Assembly: GCF_000336385.2 (NCBI RefSeq)
Contig: NZ_HG424460.1
Location: 31,633 to 95,632, forward strand
Direction: 5' to 3'
Source of the DNA: Lysobacter antibioticus HS124
GTDB taxonomy: Bacteria > Pseudomonadota > Gammaproteobacteria > Xanthomonadales > Xanthomonadaceae
Length of the DNA: 64,000 nt
Both the position numbers and the translations under genes were made by a program. Positions 55,595-64,000 of the stretch are shown one piece after another; positions within the stretch are counted from its first letter, which is position 1; every line of letters starts with the position of its first letter. Below the pieces are notes generated by a model, which saw nothing but the letters and a program-made list of their open reading frames with translations, did not search any database and was not told where the DNA came from.

Positions 55595-56922
55595 TGAGCG
55601 TTTCCATGGACAACCACCTGCAGACCCGCCAGACCATCGTGCGGCTGCTGTCGAGCATGGCCAGCGCCAAGGAGATCTCGCAGTACCTCAAGCGTTTTTC
55701 CCAGCTCGATTCCAAGCGCTTCGCGGTGGTCAAGGTCGGCGGCGCGGTGCTGCGCGACGACCTGGCCGCACTGACCTCGTCGCTGGCCTTCCTGCAGGAC
55801 GTCGGCCTGACCCCGATCGTGATCCACGGCGCCGGCCCGCAGCTCGACGAAGAACTGTCCGCGGCCGGCATCGTCAAGCAGACCGTCAACGGTCTGCGCG
55901 TGACCTCGCCGGAGGCGCTGGCGATCGTGCGCCGCGTGTTCCAGGCGCAGAACCTCAAGCTGGTCGAAGCGCTGCAGGCCGGCGACGGCCGCGCGACCTC
56001 GATCATCTCCGGCGTGTTCGAGGCCGAATACCTGGACCGCGATACCTACGGCCTGGTCGGCGAGGTCAAGAAGGTCAACCTGGCGCCGATCGAGGCCAGC
56101 CTGCAGGCCGGCTCGATTCCGGTCATCGCCAGCCTCGGCGAAACCGCCGGCGGGCAGATCCTCAACGTCAACGCCGACTTCGCCGCCAACGAGCTGGTGC
56201 AGGTGTTGCAACCGTACAAGATCGTGTTCCTGACCGGCACCGGCGGCCTGCTCGACGACAACGGCAAGGTGATCGACTCGATCAATCTGTCGACCGAGTA
56301 CGAGCACCTGATCGAGCAGCCGTGGATCAACGGCGGCATGAAGGTCAAGATCGAGCAGATCAAGGACTTGCTGGACAAGCTGCCGCTGACCTCGTCGGTG
56401 TCGATCACCAAGCCGGCCGAACTGGCCAAGGAACTGTTCACTCACAAGGGCTCGGGCACGCTGGTCCGGCGCGGCGAACGCGTGCTGCAGGCCGCGCGCT
56501 GGGACGAGCTCGACCTGGAACGCCTGCGCGGCCTGATCGATTCGGCCTTCGGGCGCAAGCTGGTCGCAGGTTATTTCGAAAACACCCGGCTCAAGCAGGC
56601 CTACGTCAGCGAGAACTATCGCGCCGCGATCGTGCTGATCGAGGCCGACGGCCGCACCTACCTGGACAAGTTCGCGGTGCTCGACGACGCCCAGGGCGAA
56701 GGCCTGGGGCGGGCGGTATGGCAGGTCATGCGCGAGCAGAATCCGAGCGTGTTCTGGCGCTCGCGCCACGGCAATCCGGTCAACCCGTTCTATTACTCCG
56801 AATCCGACGGTTGCCTAAAGCAGGAGAAGTGGAAGGTGTTCTGGTACGGCATGCACGGCTTCGACGAAATCGCCGCCTGCGTCGAGTACGCCGGGCGGCG
56901 CACGCCGACCCTGGAGGACTGA
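55594..56922 (+). CDS. argB: bifunctional acetylglutamate kinase/N-acetylglutamate synthase
   Basis: 442 residues from ATG 55594 (overlaps the argE stop TAATG). Residues 20-285 are an amino-acid kinase ([36 protein letters not shown]). Residues 295-440 are a GNAT domain ([38 protein letters not shown]). The fused NAGK/NAGS type is known in xanthomonads and in some alphaproteobacteria and mitochondria. It catalyses the first two steps of arginine synthesis. Confidence 0.95.
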   Translation: MSVSMDNHLQTRQTIVRLLSSMASAKEISQYLKRFSQLDSKRFAVVKVGGAVLRDDLAALTSSLAFLQDVGLTPIVIHGAGPQLDEELSAAGIVKQTVNGLRVTSPEALAIVRRVFQAQNLKLVEALQAGDGRATSIISGVFEAEYLDRDTYGLVGEVKKVNLAPIEASLQAGSIPVIASLGETAGGQILNVNADFAANELVQVLQPYKIVFLTGTGGLLDDNGKVIDSINLSTEYEHLIEQPWINGGMKVKIEQIKDLLDKLPLTSSVSITKPAELAKELFTHKGSGTLVRRGERVLQAARWDELDLERLRGLIDSAFGRKLVAGYFENTRLKQAYVSENYRAAIVLIEADGRTYLDKFAVLDDAQGEGLGRAVWQVMREQNPSVFWRSRHGNPVNPFYYSESDGCLKQEKWKVFWYGMHGFDEIAACVEYAGRRTPTLED

Positions 56923-57548
56923 TGGACGCGCAAGGCAGTGCGTGGACCCAGCAACCGCGGCTGAGCGGGGAGCACGTCGTCCTGGAACCGCTGCGCCGCG
57001 CGCACGGCGACGGTCTGCGCGCGGCCCTGGCCGGCGGCGAACTGGCCCAGGCCTGGTACACCAACGTGCCGGCGCCGGAGGGCGTGGACGGTTACATCGA
57101 CGCCGCCCTGGCGATGCGCGACCGCGGCGTCGCCTGGCCGTTCGCCGTGCTCGATGCGCGCGGCGAAGTAGTCGGCAGCACCCGCTATTACGACATGGAC
57201 GCGGCGGTGCCGCGGGTCCAGATCGGCTATACCTTCTATGCGCCGCGGGTGCAGCGCACCGGCCTGAACACCCAGGCCAAGCTGCTGTTGCTCGGCCACG
57301 CCTTCGAAACCCTGGGCTGTATCGCGGTAGGCTTCGAGACGAGCTGGTTCAATCAGGCTTCGCGCGCCGCGATCGCGCGCCTGGGCGCCAAGCAGGACGG
57401 CGTGCTGCGCAATCACCGCCGGCACGCCGACGGCAGTCCCCGCGACACGGTCGCATTCTCGATCATCGATACGGAGTGGCCGGCGGTGAAGCGCAATCTG
57501 CATTACAAGCTGGACCGACACGCAAGCGGAGCCGCAACCCATGGCTAA
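56922..57548 (+). CDS. GNAT N-acetyltransferase in the arg cluster
   Basis: 208 residues from ATG 56922 (overlap TGATG with argB). RimJ/RimL-type acetyltransferase: [64 protein letters not shown]. Its position between argB and argC, overlapping both, suggests a function in amino-acid metabolism, but the substrate is unknown. Confidence 0.88.
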   Translation: MDAQGSAWTQQPRLSGEHVVLEPLRRAHGDGLRAALAGGELAQAWYTNVPAPEGVDGYIDAALAMRDRGVAWPFAVLDARGEVVGSTRYYDMDAAVPRVQIGYTFYAPRVQRTGLNTQAKLLLLGHAFETLGCIAVGFETSWFNQASRAAIARLGAKQDGVLRNHRRHADGSPRDTVAFSIIDTEWPAVKRNLHYKLDRHASGAATHG

Positions 57549-58506
57549 GACCTTAGGCATCGTCGGCGCGCGCGGCCACGTCGGCGCCGACCTGATCCGG
57601 CTGATCGCCGGCCATCCCGAGTTTGAGTTGGCCTTCGTGTCCTCGCGCGAACTCGACGGCCAGCGCCTGGCCGACCACATCCCCGAATACGCGGCCAAGA
57701 ACCCGGATCTGCGCTACAGCTCGCCGGCGCACGAACAGTTGCCGGCGCTGGGCGCCGACGCGGTGGTGCTGGCCCTGCCCAACGGCAAGGCCGCCGCCTG
57801 CGTGGCCGCGTTCGACGCCGTCGGCGCCGAACCGGTGATCGTCGACCTGTCGGCGGACTATCGCTTCGACGATCACTGGTACTACGGCCTGCCCGAGCTG
57901 ACCCGCGGCGATTATCACGGCCAGCGCCGGATCAGCAACCCGGGCTGCTACGCCAGCGCGATGCAGCTGGCGATCGCGCCGCTGCTGAACGTGCTGGAAG
58001 GCGCGGTGCAGTGCTTCGGCGTGTCCGGATACTCCGGCGCCGGCACCACGTCCTCGGACAAGAACGACCCCGACAAGCTGCGCGACAACCTGATGCCGTA
58101 CGCGCTGACCGGGCATCTGCACGAGCGCGAGGTCACTCGCCACCTCGGCCATCCGGTCGAATTCATGCCGCACGTGGCGCCGCATTTCCGCGGTCTCACC
58201 GTAACCTCGAACCTGCACCTGTCGCGCCGGTTCGAGCGCGAAGAGCTGGTCGAGCACTATCACCGCCATTACGACGGCGAGCCGATGGTGCGGGTGCTGG
58301 ACGAGGCGCCCTGGGTCAGCCGCATCGCCGGCCGGCACCATGTGGAAATCGGCGGCTTCTCGGTATCCGAAGACGGTCGCCGGGTGGTGGTGGTGTCGAC
58401 CCTGGACAACCTGCTCAAGGGCGCGGCGACGCAGGCGCTGCAGAACCTCAACCTAGCCTTCGGCCTGGACGAACTGACCGGCATCGACGCGCACCCGCGA
58501 CCGTGA
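57541..58506 (+). CDS. argC: N-acetyl-gamma-glutamyl-phosphate reductase
   Basis: 321 residues. NADP-binding [17 protein letters not shown], catalytic Cys136 in [10 protein letters not shown] and HVAPHFRGL later. Overlaps the GNAT stop by eight bases. Produces acetylglutamate semialdehyde for ArgD, which is not in this window. Confidence 0.97.
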   Translation: MAKTLGIVGARGHVGADLIRLIAGHPEFELAFVSSRELDGQRLADHIPEYAAKNPDLRYSSPAHEQLPALGADAVVLALPNGKAAACVAAFDAVGAEPVIVDLSADYRFDDHWYYGLPELTRGDYHGQRRISNPGCYASAMQLAIAPLLNVLEGAVQCFGVSGYSGAGTTSSDKNDPDKLRDNLMPYALTGHLHEREVTRHLGHPVEFMPHVAPHFRGLTVTSNLHLSRRFEREELVEHYHRHYDGEPMVRVLDEAPWVSRIAGRHHVEIGGFSVSEDGRRVVVVSTLDNLLKGAATQALQNLNLAFGLDELTGIDAHPRP

Positions 58507-58692
58507 CGCTTCCGTTGTTTCCCCCTCGAGAAAAGGGGGCAGGGGATTTGCTGTCGCTGTTGCTCTGAACGCAGGGCAAAAGCGGAAACAATGGCCAAGG
58601 CAAGTCCCCCTTGACCTCCCTTTCCAAAAGGGGGCGTCCGGTAGGAGGGATTCGTCGGTTGGATGGGTTGCAGCGTTCGGAGTGAAGCCGCC
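58507..58692. repeat. dispersed repeat, inverted pair, between argC and proS
   Basis: 58512-58570 contains AAAGGGGGCAGGGGATTTGC and CTGTCGCTGTTGCT, the reverse complement type of the 26585 copy. 58590-58632 contains AAGTCCCCCTTGACC and TTTCCAAAAGGGGG in the other orientation. The pair forms a potential large hairpin and begins right after the argC stop. Confidence 0.55.
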
Positions 58693-60024
58693 ATGCGTCT
58701 GTCGCGTTATTTCTTGCCCGCGTTGAAGGAAAACCCCGCCGAGGCGCAGATCGCCTCGCACCGGCTGATGCTGCGCGCCGGACTGATCCGGCAGGAAACC
58801 GCCGGCATCTACACCTGGCTGCCTGCCGGCCTGCGCGTGCTGCGCAAGATCGAGGCCGTCGTCCGCGACGAGCTGGACCGCGCCGGCGCGCTGGAATTGC
58901 TGATGCCGACCTTGCAGTTGGCCGACCTGTGGCGCGAAAGCGGCCGCTACGAAGCCTACGGGCCGGAAATGCTGCGCATCCGCGACCGCCACGAGCGCGA
59001 ACTGCTGTACGGGCCGACCAACGAGGACATGATCACCGCGATCTTCCGCGCGCATGTGAAGTCCTACCGCGCGTTGCCGATGAACCTGTACCAGTTGCAG
59101 TGGAAGTTCCGCGACGAGCAGCGCCCGCGTTTCGGCGTGTTGCGCGGGCGCGAGTTTCTGATGAAGGATGCGTACTCGTTCGATCTCGACGAGGCCGGGG
59201 CGCGTCGCAGTTACCGGCGCATGTTCGTCGCCTACCTGCGCATCTTCGCCCGGCTCGGCATCCGCGCGATCCCGATGCGCGCCGAGACCGGGCCGATCGG
59301 CGGCGACCTGTCGCACGAGTTCCTGGTCCTGGCGCCGTCGGGCGAGTCGGCGGTGTATTGCGACCGCGGCATGCTCGAATTGCCGATCCCAGGCGACGAC
59401 ATCGATTACGACGGCGACCTGGAGCCGATCGTGCGCCAGTGGAGCTCGCTCTACGCCGCGACCGAAGACGTGCACGACATCGAGCGCTTCGAGCGCGAGG
59501 TACCGGCCGAACGGCGGGTGCAGGCGCGCGGGATCGAAGTCGGCCAGGTGTTCTATTTCGGCACCAAATACTCGCAGCCGATGAAGGCCGCGGTGACCGG
59601 CGCCGACGGCGTCGAGCGCGCCATCCACGGCGGCTCCTACGGCATCGGCGTGTCGCGCCTGGTCGGCGCCATCGTCGAGGCCGGTTGCGACGAAGCCGGC
59701 ATCGTCTGGCCCGAGCCGGTGGCGCCGTTCCGGGTCGGCCTGATCGATCTCGATCCGGCCGATGCGACGGTCTCTGCGGCTTGCGAACACCTGTACGCGC
59801 AACTCCAGGCGCGCGGCGTGGACGTGCTGCTCGACGACACCGGCGAGCGCGCCGGGGTCAAATTCGCACACATGGACCTGCTCGGTCCGCCCTGGCAGAT
59901 TGTGGTCGGCCGGCGCGGACTGGAGCGCGGCGTCGTCGAACTCAAGCGTCGCGCGACCGGCGAGCGGACGGAGCTGACGCAGGAGGACGCTCTGGCCCGT
60001 TTGTCCATGCGCAGGAACGAGTGA
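58693..60024 (+). CDS. proS: prolyl-tRNA synthetase, compact type without editing domain
   Basis: 443 residues from ATG 58693; the frame is open 10 codons further upstream. Class II motif 2 region [21 protein letters not shown] and motif 3 [15 protein letters not shown] are intact, and a ProRS anticodon-binding domain follows. The roughly 180-residue INS editing domain of E. coli-type ProRS is absent; length matches the alphaproteobacterial/mitochondrial type. Located between argC and argH where related genomes usually lack it (from memory), and downstream of a dispersed inverted repeat. It may be an acquired or second ProRS. Confidence 0.92.
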   Translation: MRLSRYFLPALKENPAEAQIASHRLMLRAGLIRQETAGIYTWLPAGLRVLRKIEAVVRDELDRAGALELLMPTLQLADLWRESGRYEAYGPEMLRIRDRHERELLYGPTNEDMITAIFRAHVKSYRALPMNLYQLQWKFRDEQRPRFGVLRGREFLMKDAYSFDLDEAGARRSYRRMFVAYLRIFARLGIRAIPMRAETGPIGGDLSHEFLVLAPSGESAVYCDRGMLELPIPGDDIDYDGDLEPIVRQWSSLYAATEDVHDIERFEREVPAERRVQARGIEVGQVFYFGTKYSQPMKAAVTGADGVERAIHGGSYGIGVSRLVGAIVEAGCDEAGIVWPEPVAPFRVGLIDLDPADATVSAACEHLYAQLQARGVDVLLDDTGERAGVKFAHMDLLGPPWQIVVGRRGLERGVVELKRRATGERTELTQEDALARLSMRRNE

Positions 60025-60130
60025 GGCGGAACGATCGGCGGTCGCCGCCGCCTTCTGTTGCCGAATTCTCTTTCGCCTCTGTTTCCCCGTTTTCCCGATT
60101 CTCTTTCCCGATTCCAGCGAGCCGTCCCCC

Positions 60131-61420
60131 ATGTCCGATCTGCTTTGGCAAAAACCCGGCGTCAAGGTCGACGCGCGGATCCAGAACTTCCTCGCCGGCG
60201 AGGACGTGATTCTCGACCGCGAGTTCTTCCTGTTCGATATCCAGGCCAGCCGCGCCCATGCGCAGGGCCTGCAGCAGATCGGCATCCTCAACGCAGACGA
60301 GCTCGAGGGGTTGTCGCGCGAGCTGGACGTGCTGGCCGAAGATTTCCGCGCCGGCCGCTTCGTGCTCGACGAGCGCTACGAGGACGGCCATTCGGCGATC
60401 GAAGGCCGGTTGATCGAACGGCTCGGCGATGCCGGCCGCAAGATCCACACCGGCCGCAGTCGCAACGACCAGATCCTGGTCGCCACCCGGTTGTGGCTGA
60501 AGGACCGGCTGAGCCGCGTCTACGCGCTGTGTCGGGAGACGGCCGAAGTCGCCCTGGCGCGCGCCGAGGCCGAGGCCGGCTTGCCGCTGCCGGGCTACAC
60601 CCATCTGCAACGCGCGATGGTCTCCAGCGCCGGCATGTGGTGGGGCGCCTGGGCCGAGGGCTTCATCGACAACGCCGTGCGGGCGCGCCAGACCCTGGAC
60701 TGGGTCGACGCCAATCCGCTCGGCAGTGCCGCGGGCTACGGCATCAACCTGCCGCTGGCGCGCGAACACACCACCCAGACGCTGGGCTTCGGCCGACTGC
60801 AGCTGATCGCCACCTACGCCCAGCTTTCGCGCGGCAAGTTCGAACTCGGCGCGATCGATGCGCTGTCGACCGCGTTGCTCGACTTGCGCCGCCTGGCCTG
60901 GGACCTGAGCCTGTTCACCAGCGCCGAATTCGGCTTCGTCGCCTTGCCGGCCGAATACACCACCGGCAGTTCGATCATGCCCAACAAGCGCAACCCCGAC
61001 GTGATCGAGCTGATGCGCGCCAGCTACGCCGCCGTCGCCGCCGCGCGCACCGAGATCGAACATCTGCTGTCGCTGCCTTCGGGCTACCACCGCGACCTGC
61101 AGTTCTCCAAGGGCGCCATCTTTCACGCCTTCGGCCGCGGCCTCGGCGCGCTGGAGCTGCTGCCCGACCTGCTGCGCAACCTGGAATGGAAGGCCGAACG
61201 CCTGCGCGCGGCGCTGGAGCCGTCGATGTACGCCACCGACCTCGCCGTCGATCTGGCCCGCCAGGGCCTGCCGTTCCGCGACGCCTACAAGCAGGCCGCC
61301 GACCCGGCGCGCTGGGCCGAGGGCGATCCGGAGGCCAGCCTGCGCGCGCGGGTATCGCCGGGCGCGGCGGGCGATCTGCGCCTGGATGCCCTGCGCGCGC
61401 GCCTGAAGGAACTGACATGA
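60131..61420 (+). CDS. argH: argininosuccinate lyase
   Basis: 429 residues. Fumarase/aspartase superfamily: [18 protein letters not shown]-equivalent TPLQR-type [14 protein letters not shown], and the signature [18 protein letters not shown]. Last step of arginine synthesis. Stop overlaps proB start (ATGA). The 106-base gap before it is T/C-rich and has one GATTC-type tract. Confidence 0.97.
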   Translation: MSDLLWQKPGVKVDARIQNFLAGEDVILDREFFLFDIQASRAHAQGLQQIGILNADELEGLSRELDVLAEDFRAGRFVLDERYEDGHSAIEGRLIERLGDAGRKIHTGRSRNDQILVATRLWLKDRLSRVYALCRETAEVALARAEAEAGLPLPGYTHLQRAMVSSAGMWWGAWAEGFIDNAVRARQTLDWVDANPLGSAAGYGINLPLAREHTTQTLGFGRLQLIATYAQLSRGKFELGAIDALSTALLDLRRLAWDLSLFTSAEFGFVALPAEYTTGSSIMPNKRNPDVIELMRASYAAVAAARTEIEHLLSLPSGYHRDLQFSKGAIFHAFGRGLGALELLPDLLRNLEWKAERLRAALEPSMYATDLAVDLARQGLPFRDAYKQAADPARWAEGDPEASLRARVSPGAAGDLRLDALRARLKELT

Positions 61421-62624
61421 GCGCCGCGGCAAAGGATTTCGCCGCGCAGCCTTTGCCGCCCTGGCGCCGCGCCGTGCTCAAGGTCGGCAGCAGCCTGCTG
61501 GCCGGCTTCGAGGGCGGCGGGCTCGACCCGCGCTACGCCGCCGGCCTGGCGCGTTTCATCGAAAGCGCGCGCGAACAGCAGCGCGAAGTGGTGCTGGTGT
61601 CCTCCGGCGCGGTCGCGGCCGGGCGCAGCCGCATCCACACCGGCGGCGACGGCCTGGTGCTGCGCCAGGCGCTGGCCTCGCTGGGCCAAGCCTCGCTGAT
61701 CGCGTTCTGGCAGCAGCTGTCCAGCGTGCCGGTGGCGCAGGTGCTGCTGACCCACGACGACCTGCGCAACCGTCGCCGCTACCTCAATGCGCGCGCTTCG
61801 CTGCGCGAATTGCTGCGCCTGGGCGCGTTGCCGGTCGTCAACGAGAACGACACCGTCGCGGTCGACGAACTCAAGCTCGGCGACAACGACAACCTGGCTG
61901 CGGCGGTGGCGTCGCTGGTCGACGCCGACCTGCTGCTGATCGCCACCGACATCGGCGGTTTGTACAGCGGTCACCCGCAGCGCGATCCGACCGCGCGGCC
62001 GATCGGCCACGTGGCGACGGTGACGCCGGAACTGCTGGTCGCCGCCAGCGGCGGCGCCGGCGCGCTCGGCACCGGCGGCATGCGCACCAAGCTCGAAGCG
62101 GCGGCCAAGGCCGCCACCGCCGGTATCGCCACTGCGCTGTTCTGCGGCCGCGACGCCGAGGTGGTCGCGGCATTGGCCCAGGACCGCCTGCACGGCACCC
62201 TGGTCGCTGCGCACAGCGACCGTCTGCGCGCTCGCAAGCAATGGCTGCGCCACGCGCCCGCCAGCGGCAGCCTGCACATCGACGCCGGCGCGGCCAACGC
62301 GCTGCGCGTGCGCGGCGCCTCGTTGCTGCCGGGCGGGGTGGTCGCGGTCGAGGGCGAGTTCCGCCGCGGCGACGTGGTCGAGCTGCGCGTGGCGGCGGAC
62401 GGTGAGGCGATCGGGCGCGGGTTGGTGCAGTACAACTCGGTCGAGCTGGGGCGGATCAAGGGCCGCCACAGCCGCGACATCGAGGCGGTGCTCGGCTTCC
62501 GCTACGGCGAGTCGGTGGTGCACCGCGACGATCTGGTGATGCTGGGCGGGCGCACGCCGGCGGAGGTCGGCGCGATCGCGGCCGACCCCACCGGTGCGGT
62601 CGCCGCCAACGAGAGGAACAGGGC

Positions 62625-62628
<4 letters not shown>
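61417..62628 (+). CDS. proB: glutamate 5-kinase
   Basis: 403 residues from ATG 61417. Amino-acid kinase domain ([55 protein letters not shown]) followed by a C-terminal PUA domain (about 300-400, [24 protein letters not shown]). First step of proline synthesis. Overlaps argH and proA by four bases each. Confidence 0.97.
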
Positions 62629-63893
<1,265 letters not shown>

Positions 63894-63917
63894 CGCCGGG
63901 GCCTCGTGTAAGCCCTT

Positions 63918-64000
63918 ATAGGAGCGGCGCAAGCCGCGACCGCAGGGCGTCCAGATCGCGCCGCAGGCCGGGTTTCGTGGTCGCGGCTTACGCCGCTCCT
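63918..64000. repeat. inverted REP pair
   Basis: ATAGGAGCGGCGCAAGCCGC followed by GACCGC (63918-63943), then its inverse GGTCGCGGCTTACGCCGCTC (63979 to window end). The same element occurs singly at 3574. Such pairs can end operons as a hairpin; here it follows proA by 24 bases. Confidence 0.75.

Overview
The window is high-GC, densely packed bacterial chromosome with the gene set of the Xanthomonadaceae (Lysobacteraceae), most probably Lysobacter or a close relative. The evidence is inference from content. The arginine pathway is the xanthomonad acetylated type (acetylornithine carbamoyltransferase, an argB fused to an acetyltransferase domain, and an ArgE-type deacetylase). There is a FimX-like degenerate GGDEF/EAL protein, a DksA with a long Lys/Ala/Pro-rich head, and a TAGGAGCGGCG-type REP palindrome of the kind common in this family. 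No species assignment is possible from the sequence alone.

Layout. 1-1337 is the end of a prophage: a DUF2793-type tail protein entering from the left and a tail-assembly chaperone. It abuts a truncated tRNA-Arg(CCU) whose 5' half is intact and whose 3' half is missing. 1.5-2.7 kb is a TetR regulator and a membrane-protein gene with an in-frame TGA, under a 21-bp palindromic operator. 2.8-7.1 kb carries a secreted protein, parC and a glutamine cyclotransferase. 7.3-13.8 kb is an RND efflux operon (adaptor, permease, OmpR-type regulator, sensor kinase). 13.8-18.6 kb holds rnk, tRNA-Leu(CAG), a secreted protein, idi and small enzymes. 18.7-22.05 kb is an island of eight co-directional small orphan genes (lipoproteins, membrane proteins, a DUF7674-like protein), visibly lower in GC than its surroundings and possibly an immunity-gene array. 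22.3-31.3 kb holds tRNA-Ala(CGC), rnd, an FGE-like lipoprotein, an M48 protease, phaB-phaR-phaB, gluQ and htpX. 31.3-43.2 kb holds fimX, the epmB/efp pair, mtaD, ubiG, a Gph/MupP-type phosphatase, a squalene-synthase-like protein, folE2, a 7TM-GGDEF protein and a permuted-papain-like protein. 43.2-50.9 kb holds M23 peptidase, dihydroorotase, yidD, dksA, a guanine-deaminase-like enzyme, an MFS transporter, sufE and cysS. 51.2-63.9 kb is the arginine/proline biosynthesis cluster argF'-argG-argE-argB-GNAT-argC-proS-argH-proB-proA. The window ends in an inverted REP pair.

How the genes work together. The arg cluster converts glutamate via acetylated intermediates to arginine: NAGS/NAGK fusion, ArgC, acetylornithine carbamoyltransferase, deacetylase, ArgG and ArgH; argD is not here. 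proB and proA, overlapping by four bases, supply proline from the same precursor. A compact prolyl-tRNA synthetase lacking the editing domain sits between argC and argH, preceded by a dispersed inverted repeat. Ahead of argF' there is a short ORF with clustered Arg codons, a terminator and a competing pairing, which together look like a transcription attenuator. epmB and efp are divergent neighbours acting on the same translation factor.

Most promising for follow-up: the putative arginine attenuator, the truncated tRNA-Arg at the prophage end, the orphan small-gene island, the inserted editing-less ProRS, the Cys-depleted DksA with a histone-like head, and several enzyme-fold proteins that seem to have lost catalytic residues.
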